Assembly (NCBI GenBank): GCA_016710325.1
Contig: JADJXK010000002.1
Coordinates: 2,170,001-2,234,000, forward strand
Direction: 5' to 3'
Length of the DNA stretch: 64,000 bases
Source of the DNA: Candidatus Leptofilum proximum
GTDB taxonomy: Bacteria; Chloroflexota; Anaerolineae; Promineifilales; Promineifilaceae
This document shows positions 17,074 through 25,822 of this stretch, in pieces (the stretch's first letter is position 1; each line of letters begins with the position of its first letter). The notes beneath the pieces were generated by a model. That model was not told the origin of the DNA. It worked only from the letters and a program-made list of their open reading frames with translations, and did no database searches. A program made the translations under genes and the position numbers.

Positions 17074-19533
17074 TTAGCCGTTGTTGTTACCGTTACTGTT
17101 ACCTCTAGGCGGTGGCGGCTGCGGCGGCTGTGGGGCCGGTGGCACAATGATGACAATCGGCTGGTAGATGACGATGATGCGTCCCGTGATCACAATGGTG
17201 CCATCGAAGGCGATGCAAATGGGGAAGGTCACCACGCTGTCGATTTTTACATCGTCCAGATCGTCATCGAAGTCGTCATCGTCGTCCAGCGTGAGCGCTG
17301 GCCAATGTTCCAGCGTGAGCTGATTCCCCTGAATGCCTTGAAGCGTGGTATTGATGACAAAGCAGCCAAGACCAAAGCGGGGGGTTAACGGCCGTATCGC
17401 CACCACCCGCCACATCCCATCCGCCATCAAACGAATGCGCACCCACACCAGGTCGCTCACGATGATATTGCCCTGAATGCTGGTATCGTCCGACAACACA
17501 AGTGGCAGGCCGTTAACCACCCAGGGATCGATGCTGTTGACCACACCAACCAGGACAATCGTGTTGTTTTCGTCATCATCGTCGCCAATGCGGTTGAAAG
17601 GTTCAATGCTGGTGGCCACCCAGGTTCCGTCACTCAGGATGATCCCACGCACCCGTACTCGATCCCCCACGACGATTCCTGGGGCAACGGCCGTCCATGC
17701 CCGCGTCTCAAAAGCAATGCCCGCCACCTGCCACGGATCGATGCTCTGCACCTGCCCGGTAAAGACAAACCCCGGCAAATCGTCATCGTCATCATCGTCG
17801 TCATTTATCTTGCGTATGCGTTCCGCCAGCCAGGTGCCGTCCGGCAGGATACGGCCGTCTACCAGCACCAGATCACCCACCGCCACATCATCATCGACGC
17901 CAACGGTGTCGTCATCCACGGCAACGGTTACCCCAGAGATGGTCCAGCTATTGTCCCCCAACGCTTCTACCAGGCCGGTAAACCGGAACGGCTGCCCCGC
18001 CTGGCTGTTCAAAGACTCAATGCGTTCAGCCCGAAGCGCACCACCGGCCGCGATGACGCCGGTAACCTGCACTGAATCACCCACAACGATCCTCTCGTCA
18101 ATTTGCGTTTGCGCGTCCACCAGCACCATCTGCCCGGCCACCGTCCACGCAGTAGGCGTGATGGCATCCACCTGGCCAGTCAGGGTGAAGTGGTTGGTCA
18201 CCGCACGCCGCAGCAGGACGATGCGGTCGGCCTGGCGGCTGCCGTCATCCAGCAGGCGGCCTTCCACCCGCACCAAATCACCCACCTGCGGATTGCCCAC
18301 GATGATGGTCTGATTGTTGGTTTGGAACGTCTGCCCGCCAATGATCCAGGCCGGGCCAATCTGGCTCACCTGTCCTTCCCCAGAGATGCGAAACGCGGGT
18401 GCTTGCGGCGGGCTTCCGGCCAAAACGGCCGTTGATTGCCCGGCCACCACCTGCACTACCTGGTTCAACCCAGACACATCCACCCGCCCTTCGCTGACGG
18501 CAAATTGGGCCAGCAAACCCGGCGTTACCACCACCTGGAACTGGGTACCGCGCGCCAGGCCGGAACCGGCAGGTGTGTTCACTTCATAGACAGACCCGCC
18601 GTCATCGCGGAACTGGACCCTGTGCTCACTTTCACCAACATGCTGGGTCAGCACCACGGTGCGAAAACCTTCTTCTGGCCGCAGAGCATTCAGCTGGTCG
18701 ATAGAGAGCTCGCTGTTGGCGCTCAGCGTGGCCTGGCTGCCGTCATAAAAGGTCAGGGTCGCCAGCGAGAGGTCCCCGGTGCGAATTTGTTGCCCGGCGG
18801 TGAGGGTGCTCTGGCGCGGCACGGTTTGCCAGCTGCCGTCGGCGGTTTGCACTTCTACCAGGCCATGCACGATTTGCAGAACGGCCGTTTGCGCATCAAC
18901 TTGCAGCGGAAATTCGGTCAGGGGCAAAAAGAGTTCGTAGGCCGGATTGTCACCGTCGGCAGCGGCTGTTTCGGTGGTGGGGGCGGGAACGGCCGTTTCG
19001 TTCTCTTTACCAATGTCCACAACGGCCGTCTCAGGGCCATCTCCACCTTCTGGCTCCGCTACCGATGCCGGTTCATCTCGTTCGGCTTGCGGGGCCGGGC
19101 TGCTTTGCTGCACCCGATACAGCCAGACGCCGCCCAGCAGCAAAACAACCACCAGCGCTGCGCCCAGCCCCAGGGCCACGTCGCGCCGCCGCAGCAAGCT
19201 GTCTACCTGCGTGCCCAACCAGGTTAGAAAACGCACCAGCAGCGCTGCGAAACCAGATGCGGCCGTAACATTCTCCGCAACCCCAGGGTGACTCTTTGGC
19301 AGCATCTCGGCCGCCGCCGCCAGGCGGGAGCGCTGTTCCGCCACCAATGCCTCATCTTCCTCGGGGAAGGGTGTTTCTTGCAGCATCGCTGCCAGACGCA
19401 GCAGGCGTTTTTCCTGCTCAGGCACATCGGCCAAAACTTCATTTAAGGGATAGCCCATTTCCAGCTGGGCCAGTTTTTGGGCAAACAATTCTTCCGAATC
19501 CATTTTGTGCGTCCTTCCGTTCACGGTGTTCAT
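17074..19533 (-). CDS. FecR-domain / multi-DUF5666 membrane-anchored protein
   Basis: 819 residues. The N-terminal about 110 residues are cytoplasmic (MDSEELFAQKLAQLEMGYPL) and probably sigma-binding, followed by one membrane segment (ALGAALVVVLLLGGVWLY). Outside are a FecR-like domain at about 215-380 (GQQIRTGDLSLATLTFYDGS) and then five or six DUF5666 repeats, each with a phrase like VGDLVRVEGRLLDDG or VGDSVQVTGVI. Poly-Asp runs sit between and inside repeats (NDDDDDDDD, LDDDDDFDDDLDD), and the C-terminus is Pro/Asn-rich. The ATG at 19533 overlaps the sigma factor stop by 4 bp; an alternative ATG at 19503 has a GGAAGGA site. Likely a transmembrane anti-sigma/surface sensor for the sigma factor at 19530. 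Confidence 0.85.
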   Translation of the reverse strand: MNTVNGRTHKMDSEELFAQKLAQLEMGYPLNEVLADVPEQEKRLLRLAAMLQETPFPEEDEALVAEQRSRLAAAAEMLPKSHPGVAENVTAASGFAALLVRFLTWLGTQVDSLLRRRDVALGLGAALVVVLLLGGVWLYRVQQSSPAPQAERDEPASVAEPEGGDGPETAVVDIGKENETAVPAPTTETAAADGDNPAYELFLPLTEFPLQVDAQTAVLQIVHGLVEVQTADGSWQTVPRQSTLTAGQQIRTGDLSLATLTFYDGSQATLSANSELSIDQLNALRPEEGFRTVVLTQHVGESEHRVQFRDDGGSVYEVNTPAGSGLARGTQFQVVVTPGLLAQFAVSEGRVDVSGLNQVVQVVAGQSTAVLAGSPPQAPAFRISGEGQVSQIGPAWIIGGQTFQTNNQTIIVGNPQVGDLVRVEGRLLDDGSRQADRIVLLRRAVTNHFTLTGQVDAITPTAWTVAGQMVLVDAQTQIDERIVVGDSVQVTGVIAAGGALRAERIESLNSQAGQPFRFTGLVEALGDNSWTISGVTVAVDDDTVGVDDDVAVGDLVLVDGRILPDGTWLAERIRKINDDDDDDDDLPGFVFTGQVQSIDPWQVAGIAFETRAWTAVAPGIVVGDRVRVRGIILSDGTWVATSIEPFNRIGDDDDENNTIVLVGVVNSIDPWVVNGLPLVLSDDTSIQGNIIVSDLVWVRIRLMADGMWRVVAIRPLTPRFGLGCFVINTTLQGIQGNQLTLEHWPALTLDDDDDFDDDLDDVKIDSVVTFPICIAFDGTIVITGRIIVIYQPIVIIVPPAPQPPQPPPPRGNSNGNNNG

Positions 19534-20072
19534 TTCATTGCCACTTCCAGCGCGAGCAGACCACGATGCTGTTGTGATTTCACGGCCGCAACGCTTTTAT
19601 CCAGCATAGCTGCCACCTCTTTGAGCGAGTGACCGAGCAAAAAGCGCAAAATGATGACCTCGCGCTGGGTTTCATCAATTTTGGCCAATGCTTGCTGCAT
19701 TTCTTCCAGCGCGAGCTGGCGCTCAACCAGCCGGGCCGGATTGTCGTTCCGGCTGTTTATCTCGTTGGCCATCACCAGGGGCACATGCTGGTACTGGTTT
19801 TCTTTCCGGCCGATGTGATTGACCACGTGATTGTGGGCAATGCGATACAGCCAGGCAGAAAAGGGGACATCTATGGACCGATAATCGGCCAGATGAGTCA
19901 CCATTTTCAAGAAAACCTCACCCACCAAATCTTGCGCCAGGTGCGTGTCGAAAATACGCGCCCGTACGTAGCGAAAAATTCGGGTGTGGTGCCGATCGTA
20001 AAGAATTGTGAGGGCTTCACGCTCACCAGCCTGGGCGCGTTCTACCAATTCGGCATCGCTCAAATCTTGCAT
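19530..20072 (-). CDS. ECF sigma factor paired with the FecR/DUF5666 protein
   Basis: 180 residues with region 2 (LYDRHHTRIFRYVRARI, VGEVFLKMV, FSAWLYRIAHNHVVNHI) and region 4 (REVIILRFLLGHSLKEVAAM, then KSVAAVKSQQHRGLLAL). AAAGGAAAC ribosome site. It is translationally coupled (ATGA) to the FecR/DUF5666 gene. The same gene order and 4-bp overlap recur at 62221/61133, so this is a second type of sigma/regulator pair, separate from the CHAT cassettes. Confidence 0.93.
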   Translation of the reverse strand: MQDLSDAELVERAQAGEREALTILYDRHHTRIFRYVRARIFDTHLAQDLVGEVFLKMVTHLADYRSIDVPFSAWLYRIAHNHVVNHIGRKENQYQHVPLVMANEINSRNDNPARLVERQLALEEMQQALAKIDETQREVIILRFLLGHSLKEVAAMLDKSVAAVKSQQHRGLLALEVAMK

Positions 20073-20426
20073 GGCGTTTCCTTTCAGGTTGTCAACTGAT
20101 TTCCATCGGTTTTAGCGATGAATTACCGTCACGGTCTGCTCGTGTAACAAAAAAGTGGTAAAAAGGATTCAAATTGATGCATTACAGTTTTCCCGAAAAG
20201 CCAGTTTGCCTGACGCAAGCTGTTTCTATAAACAGAGGGCACATGAAGTTAAAAAATACAGGCTCTTTGGGAATTCAGGGGGTTTACAGCCCGTGAAACG
20301 TGAAACGTGACCAGAGGGCCATCACGTTTCACGCTTCACGTTTCACGCCAAACCCCACGAAATCCTGAAGACCCACAATACATTACCGGATCCGCACTGC
20401 TTTATATACTCGCAAAGAGCATAATC
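20073..20426. repeat. Intergenic region with a GTGAAAC-type inverted repeat
   Basis: 354 bp without a gene, upstream of the sigma factor at 19530 and downstream of the GT2 gene. At 20292-20348 a string of CGTGAAACGTGAA units faces its own reverse complement (TTCACGTTTCACG), giving a long imperfect hairpin. One of several unrelated intergenic palindromes in the window. Confidence 0.75.
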
Positions 20427-22901
20427 TTATATTTTTGCCAGAGGTAGTACGGTTTTAAAGTGCCTGCTGCCAATATAGGTGTCGGCACAATAGTTCAGAA
20501 GGGCCCTTATGAACACAATCAGGCCCGCCATCTCCAGACTCTCCTCAACAGTAGCAATCATGCTATACGTCCAATTCTCGTAGCCGTGTAATTCAGCATG
20601 GCTGCTCCCGATAAGCTCAACGCCAATGGCTCCGCCAATGTAGACGATCGCAGCTAGCATAAACCTGATCCTTGTCGCCGCCGGGAGATCCAATAAGAAT
20701 TTCAAAAAGAACAGCCCAAGAACGCATACAAGCGTGATGCCCGGAATGACCCAGGGGAAATAGAACACCCCTAGACTGCCATCACCTAACAGCCTTCCAA
20801 CAGGTATATTCAGCCGCTCATGAAATTGAAATGCTTCATCAACTGCCATGAGCAGGAATCCCAATGAAAGAATTGCCCATTTTGACATATGAGGACTCTT
20901 CTGCTTGCCAGAAAGTATGGCAACGGCCGTAAGCAGGAAAGCAGCAATAAGGATGAGAAATACAGAGAAATAGGTAGGGATGTTCTGCTCCGTGTCAACG
21001 TAGAAGAGGGGAACAAGCCCATTAAGAAAAGCATCCCCAAGCGCATACTTTGAGAACTGCCCGCCGATGCTGAGAAGAACCAGAAGTAACGCTCCCGCGC
21101 CCAACATACGAGTAAAAAACTGGGTTCTTTCGAGCATGTTGCGCCATATACCTTGGGCAAGAAAGAGAAGCCTGTCCTGGTCGAGGACAAAGCACACCTT
21201 GCCGGCATGGTCGCCATAGAAAAAGGCAAGATAGATGACGCAGCCCGCCACGAGCATGGCGATGAGGGCACCCCAGAACAGGCCTGCGCTGGCGAAAAGC
21301 ACCGCCCAGGTGAGTTGGTAAATGATGAAGAACAATTCGCTTAGCACATATGGCCAATGAACTTTGACGTGATCGTTCTTCCTGACCATTGATGCACGAC
21401 CAACAGCAGGTGAAATTTGATGCGTGTCCCGGAGAGTGACCGAGGCTGCTTTGGGAGTGCGTTCAAACTCGCTGTGCAGCGGGCCGAACAGCCCCTCAGC
21501 AAAGGCGTTGACCTGATGCGCGAGCATACCGGTGCCAAGGGCAGCCAGCGGGAAAGCCCGCCCGAATCGACCCAGAAACCTCGTCAGGCTGAGCGGCTCG
21601 GCGTAGGTGTATTTGGTCTCAAGCGCGGTAATCGCGGCAGACAACGTCAGCCACACCATGCTGGGCAAAAGGTAGGCTGCCACACCCCATGCGGGGCTGA
21701 GAGCGCCAAGCCAGAGGCCGGTGAGGATCGCAAACGGCAGCACCAACATCCAAACCGCCCACAGGGGCCACTGCCACGAGATGCACATCAGATAGAACAA
21801 CTGCAACCGCCGCAGCCATGACGCGGAATATCCAAAAAGCAAGGTGCGCAGATGCAGGCGCTGGACTTGCACCCAGCCCTGCGTCCAGCGTTTCTGCTGG
21901 GCTTTGTAGGCAGTGTAAGTGGTCGGCAGCTCCGCGGGTACAACAATCTCTTTTACGAACTTCGTGCGATACCCGGCGAAGAGAACCCGGAAACTTAATT
22001 CGCCATCCTCTACCAGGCTGGCAGCACGCCAACCACCGGCAGCCTCAATCGCCGAAGCCCGCCACACCCCGGCGGTGCCTGTGAAGTTGACGAACTTCCA
22101 TGCGGCGGACCGCCGGGCCATTTGCAGTGTGTGGTGATCGTCGACCCATAACGATTGGGCGAGCGTCAACGCTGACTCGTCGTGGTTGAGGTGACCCCAT
22201 TGGGCCTGGACCAACGCCAGGCCGGTGTCAGGCTGACCGTCCGGCTGATAAAAATGCGGAATGGTCCGCAGCAGAAAGTCTGCCGGGGGCATAAAATCGG
22301 CATCGAAGATGACCAGGAACTCAGCCTCTGTTCGGCGGCGTCCTGCCTCAAGGGCACCTGCCTTGTACCCGTGGCGATGAGTCCGGTGCAGGACGCGGCA
22401 ATCGATCCCTCGTGCCCGGACCTCGGCGCTGACCAGCTCAACCAGCCAGCGGGTGTCCTCATCGGTGGAGTCATCCAGCACCTGAATGCTGAGCCGGTCT
22501 GCAGGCCAGCGCATGTTCGCCGCCGCCTCAATCACGCGACGCGCCACGGCATGCTCATTAAACATCGGCAGCTGCACGCACACGGCAGGGTAAACCGCCG
22601 GCATCCGGCCTGGCTGCTCTGCAGCACGACCTTTCCAGTAGTAGCCTAATCGCTCGCCAATCCCGAAGATAAGAAAAAACAGGATTCCGAAAAACGGCAG
22701 GTGCAATAAGGTGGTCAACACCCACCAGCCAGGGCTGCCCGCCTCGAACCAGGCCGCGCCCGCGCTATCGTGGGTAGCATAGAGGAAAAGCCCGGCGGCT
22801 GTGGTAATCGTAATCACAAGGATGCCTGGCATCCACCAGCGGAATCGGACTTTCTGTTTTGGTTGGATCACATTGAGAGCTGCTTTTGTCGTTTGGTTCA
22901 T
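20427..22901 (-). CDS. Cellulose-synthase-like family 2 glycosyltransferase with C-terminal LHEE membrane domain
   Basis: 824 residues. Two membrane segments (25-42, 60-80) precede a GT2 domain with D143-D144 (LDDSTDED), D200-A-D202 (substrate/metal site), VED at 297-299 and QQKRW at 335-339, the DD/DxD/ED/QxxRW set of processive beta-glycosyltransferases of the CslA/glucomannan-synthase type. Several membrane segments follow. From about residue 600 comes a second membrane unit with NIPTYFSVFL, AVDEAFQFHER and TVEESLEMAG, matching the proteins at 5847 and 14797. It likely makes and exports a beta-linked polysaccharide; the LHEE unit is an unexplained add-on. Only one ACGGCCGT in 2.5 kb, unusually few here, which may mean later acquisition. 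Confidence 0.88.
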   Translation of the reverse strand: MNQTTKAALNVIQPKQKVRFRWWMPGILVITITTAAGLFLYATHDSAGAAWFEAGSPGWWVLTTLLHLPFFGILFFLIFGIGERLGYYWKGRAAEQPGRMPAVYPAVCVQLPMFNEHAVARRVIEAAANMRWPADRLSIQVLDDSTDEDTRWLVELVSAEVRARGIDCRVLHRTHRHGYKAGALEAGRRRTEAEFLVIFDADFMPPADFLLRTIPHFYQPDGQPDTGLALVQAQWGHLNHDESALTLAQSLWVDDHHTLQMARRSAAWKFVNFTGTAGVWRASAIEAAGGWRAASLVEDGELSFRVLFAGYRTKFVKEIVVPAELPTTYTAYKAQQKRWTQGWVQVQRLHLRTLLFGYSASWLRRLQLFYLMCISWQWPLWAVWMLVLPFAILTGLWLGALSPAWGVAAYLLPSMVWLTLSAAITALETKYTYAEPLSLTRFLGRFGRAFPLAALGTGMLAHQVNAFAEGLFGPLHSEFERTPKAASVTLRDTHQISPAVGRASMVRKNDHVKVHWPYVLSELFFIIYQLTWAVLFASAGLFWGALIAMLVAGCVIYLAFFYGDHAGKVCFVLDQDRLLFLAQGIWRNMLERTQFFTRMLGAGALLLVLLSIGGQFSKYALGDAFLNGLVPLFYVDTEQNIPTYFSVFLILIAAFLLTAVAILSGKQKSPHMSKWAILSLGFLLMAVDEAFQFHERLNIPVGRLLGDGSLGVFYFPWVIPGITLVCVLGLFFLKFLLDLPAATRIRFMLAAIVYIGGAIGVELIGSSHAELHGYENWTYSMIATVEESLEMAGLIVFIRALLNYCADTYIGSRHFKTVLPLAKI

Positions 22902-23035
22902 CTTTGTTTATTTATCTCCTTCAACGCTTTGTTCTTGAACCTGCAGATCAGGCTCACAAGCAAACAGAGGGTGTTTGAAGCAAATAAATACACAAAAGGC
23001 GAGAGTTACGGGATTGTCTAATGGTTTGCCTGGCT

Positions 23036-23064
23036 TTGTTTCATATTTCAACGCTTGCTACAAT
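23036..23064 (+). promoter_or_regulatory. Sigma-70-type promoter of cassette 2
   Basis: -35 TTGTTT at 23036-23041, 17-bp spacer, -10 TACAAT at 23059-23064. Predicted start of transcription is near 23071, 18 bp before the sigma ATG at 23089. The fit supports that ATG over upstream in-frame starts. Confidence 0.65.
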
Positions 23065-23088
23065 CTTGTTAACCTGACTTTGAAGCGT

Positions 23089-23646
23089 ATGCGTAACTAC
23101 AAAAATTTCTCACCTACCCAACTGGTTGAAGCATGTCGCCAGCAAGATTATCTTGCCTGGAACGAGTTGGTGACACGTTATGAACGCCTGGTCTACACCG
23201 TGCCGCTGCGCTATGGCCTGCCACAGGCGGAAGCAGAGGATGTTTTCCAGACGGTGTGGTTAGCGCTGCTCAACCACCTGGATGCCCTTGAGCAGCCGGA
23301 GCGCGTGGCGGCCTGGCTGGTGACAACAGCCAGACGCGAAACCTGGTCACGGCGGCGCGGCGCAGATTTTGAGCGGGATGCTGGGGTGACAGTGGAGCAG
23401 TTGGACAATCCCAACGAAGAAGATACGAGCGAGGAAATGATGGTGCAGTATGAACGGCAAACGGCCGTTCGCCGGGCCCTGTCACGCCTGGAAGAGCGAT
23501 GTCAAAGGTTATTGAAGCTCCTCTATTACACCACCGAAAAACCAGAATACACCACAATTGCCAATGAGCTGGACATACCGGTGGGTTCCATTGGCCCCAC
23601 CCGCGCTCGCTGCCTGGAAAAGCTGCGCAAAGAAATGGAGGAATGA
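23089..23646 (+). CDS. Sigma-70 family sigma factor A of cassette 2
   Basis: 185 residues from the ATG at 23089, placed just after the promoter. Region 2: LVEACRQQDYLAWNELVTRY, AEDVFQTVWLALL and AAWLVTTARRETW. Region 4 ends in GSIGPTRARCLEKLRKEM. By eye it is very similar to the sigma factor at 24520 and like that at 13546. Followed 83 bp later by its likely anti-sigma gene (23730). Confidence 0.92.
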   Translation: MRNYKNFSPTQLVEACRQQDYLAWNELVTRYERLVYTVPLRYGLPQAEAEDVFQTVWLALLNHLDALEQPERVAAWLVTTARRETWSRRRGADFERDAGVTVEQLDNPNEEDTSEEMMVQYERQTAVRRALSRLEERCQRLLKLLYYTTEKPEYTTIANELDIPVGSIGPTRARCLEKLRKEMEE

Positions 23647-23729
23647 AAAGGCAACTTGCAGTTGAGTCATTTTTACCTGTATTTGTCAGACAGGCTGCTG
23701 CTCTGTAAAAGCAAAACCACAAATCAACA

Positions 23730-24389
23730 ATGGCGCATTTAACGTTTGAGCAACTGGTAGATTACATAGATGGGCGTTTAGACTCAGCCGAGTTGGCGGA
23801 AGTCCAGGCACACCTGTCTACCGGCTGCGCCTCGTGCCAGGCAGATCTGGCGTGGCTGGAGCAAACGTTGGGCGCAATCGCCGCCGATGATTGGATTTCA
23901 CCACCACCTGAATTTAGTGAAGCCGCGCGGCAGTTGTTTCCTGTTTCGGCAGCTCCGGTTCCAACGCCGATCTGGCAGCAACCTCAGGTTTGGGGAACGG
24001 CCGTACTCATAGCTGCGCTTCTACTCTTTAGCTGGTTCTACTTCAGCCGCCTTGAACCGATTGAGCCTGAACCTACCCCGGCACCAACCGCGACAGTCAC
24101 CCCTGTTTTGCCAACGCAAGAGGAATTGGTGGCAACGGCCGTGCCTGCCACCGCCATACCAACCTTAAGTGCAACAGCAACCACCCAGATTACCGCAACG
24201 GCCACCAGCACAACAACGGAAACCCCAACATCCACGGCAACGCCTTTGCCGACCGCTACTTTGACGGCAACGGCCGTTCCCCCCACCCTGACATCCGCGC
24301 CACCAACTCAACCGCCGCCACCGCCACCCAGCCAGCCCACGCCGCCACCCGATGACGACGACGATGATGACGATGACGACGACGATTAA
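23730..24389 (+). CDS. Membrane-anchored anti-sigma-like protein with PT-rich and poly-Asp tail
   Basis: 219 residues. An N-terminal zinc-finger-like anti-sigma motif (LTFEQLVDYIDGRLDSAELA, then H-x4-GCASC) is followed by one membrane segment at about 89-107 (TAVLIAALLLFSWFYF). The rest is a Thr/Pro/Ala-rich external stalk (about 112-207) ending in an uninterrupted run of 12 Asp at the C-terminus. Topology: zinc domain inside, stalk and acidic tail outside. Likely holds sigma A at the membrane. The poly-Asp tail may bind Ca2+ or surface polymers; it could also be the cue for an external protease such as the cassette's subtilase (inference). Confidence 0.8.
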   Translation: MAHLTFEQLVDYIDGRLDSAELAEVQAHLSTGCASCQADLAWLEQTLGAIAADDWISPPPEFSEAARQLFPVSAAPVPTPIWQQPQVWGTAVLIAALLLFSWFYFSRLEPIEPEPTPAPTATVTPVLPTQEELVATAVPATAIPTLSATATTQITATATSTTTETPTSTATPLPTATLTATAVPPTLTSAPPTQPPPPPPSQPTPPPDDDDDDDDDDDD

Positions 24390-24483
24390 TGGGAAGATTC
24401 AGAATTTGATTGCCTCGTGATAATAGGTGGTTTGGCAACATCTACCCAAACCGGGCCAATGCTGTGCAAAAAATTCAGCCAAT

Positions 24484-24511
24484 TTGAAAATCGCAAACTC
24501 CACTGTATATT
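24484..24511 (+). promoter_or_regulatory. Promoter of sigma factor B, giving a near-leaderless transcript
   Basis: -35 TTGAAA at 24484-24489, 16-bp spacer, -10 TATATT at 24506-24511. The predicted start of transcription falls within 0-3 nt of the ATG at 24520, and there is no ribosome site upstream. Confidence 0.55.
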
Positions 24512-24519
24512 GGCACCAC

Positions 24520-25083
24520 ATGAAACCAAGTAATGAAGCGCTCATTCAAGCCTGTCGCCAGGGTGACGAAACCGCCTGGGAAACATTGGTCAGACGATAC
24601 GAGCGGCTGGTCTTTAGCATTCCCCGTAAGGCGGGTTTGGACCAGGAGCGGTCGGCCGAAGTGTTTCAACAGGTTTTTGCCACGCTTGTGGAGCACCTGG
24701 ACCGGATCGAGCAGCCAGACCGGATTGCTGCCTGGCTGGTGACAACCACCCGCCGGGAAACGTGGCGCTTTAGCCAGCGCGAACCCGTCACCCAGCCACT
24801 TGATGATGACCGTGTGTCGGAAGCACAATACCTGACCAGCAATGATCCGCTGCCAGACAAGGTTTTGCAGCAGCTTGAAGAACAAAATGAGATTCACCTG
24901 GCTCTGGCCGAGCTAGACGGCCGTTGCCGCCGCCTGTTAAATCTGCTCTTTTTTCGTCCAGACCCACCATCTTACGCTGAAATCGCGGCAGAAATGGACA
25001 TCAGCGAAGGCAGCATCGGTCCCACCCGCATCCGCTGCCTGAAGAAATTACGCCGCCTGCTAGGCAAATCCGATCGGTTCTGA
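24520..25083 (+). CDS. Sigma-70 family sigma factor B of cassette 2
   Basis: 187 residues. Region 2: LIQACRQGDETAWETLVRRY, FQQVFATLVEHLDRIEQ and AAWLVTTTRRETW. Region 4 ends in GSIGPTRIRCLKKLRRLL. The start LIQACRQGDE is shared with the cassette 1 sigma factor. Probably a duplicate of sigma A (23089). It is followed by the anti-sigma-like protein at 25221, so cassette 2 carries two sigma/anti-sigma pairs against one in cassette 1. Confidence 0.92.
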   Translation: MKPSNEALIQACRQGDETAWETLVRRYERLVFSIPRKAGLDQERSAEVFQQVFATLVEHLDRIEQPDRIAAWLVTTTRRETWRFSQREPVTQPLDDDRVSEAQYLTSNDPLPDKVLQQLEEQNEIHLALAELDGRCRRLLNLLFFRPDPPSYAEIAAEMDISEGSIGPTRIRCLKKLRRLLGKSDRF

Positions 25084-25220
25084 TGTATTTTTAGGTGCGG
25101 ACATTCCTCTTTATAAGTAGATGGCTGCTGAAAAATGAACCGCGGAGGACGCAGCGAAAAGGACTTTTTTCAGTGGACTTGTAGATAGAAAAATTCGATT
25201 GAGTTTAGTAGAGTAGCATC

Positions 25221-25817
25221 GTGAAAAAATTCTCTTCCCACATTCGTTTTGAGCGATTGGTTGACCTGGTGGAAGATCGCCTTTCTGCCGATGAACAGTC
25301 ACAAATTGTGGCCCATTTGGCCAGCTGCCCGCAATGTACGGCCGAAAAAGCATGGCTGGAGCGGGTCATCGGCTTGATGCGGGCTGACAACTCCGAAAGC
25401 GCGCCAGCCGCGGCTATTGACCGTACACTCAGGCTGTTCCAGGCGCGCCAGGCCAAAGCAGCTCCCAGGGAGCGGCGGCGGATTTTTGCCCTGCTCCAAT
25501 TTGACAACACCTTGCCACCGCTGGCATTTGGACTGCGTTCAGGCCAGGCGCAAACTCACCAGCGTCTTTACAGTGCCGGTGATTTTGATTTGGACCTGCG
25601 CCTGAAACCGGCCGGGGAGAAGTGGGTAGTATCGGGGCAATTGTTAGGTCCAGCAACCAGCGGCCAAGCTGAATTACGCGGGGAATCCACTCAAGTAAAG
25701 GCCGAACTGAACGAACTGAGTGAATTTACGCTGACGGCCGTTCCCTCTGGCCTATACACTTTGATTCTGCACCTGGATGAAATTGAAATCGAAGTCACCA
25801 CACTGGAGCTTGGCTGA
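25221..25817 (+). CDS. Cytoplasmic zinc-finger anti-sigma-like protein of cassette 2
   Basis: 198 residues from a GTG start. The N-terminus has the anti-sigma zinc motif H-x3-C-x2-C (HLASCPQC) after RFERLVDLVEDRLSADEQ. The C-terminal half is beta-rich (FDLDLRLKPAGEKW, VSGQLLGPA, PSGLYTLILHLDEIEIEVTT) and corresponds to the same region of the protein at 12824. No membrane segment. It ends 5 bp before the CHAT gene, so the two are co-translated. Predicted to bind sigma B; the C-terminal beta domain is a candidate CHAT-binding or cleavage site. Confidence 0.82.
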   Translation: MKKFSSHIRFERLVDLVEDRLSADEQSQIVAHLASCPQCTAEKAWLERVIGLMRADNSESAPAAAIDRTLRLFQARQAKAAPRERRRIFALLQFDNTLPPLAFGLRSGQAQTHQRLYSAGDFDLDLRLKPAGEKWVVSGQLLGPATSGQAELRGESTQVKAELNELSEFTLTAVPSGLYTLILHLDEIEIEVTTLELG

Positions 25818-25822
25818 ATTTC

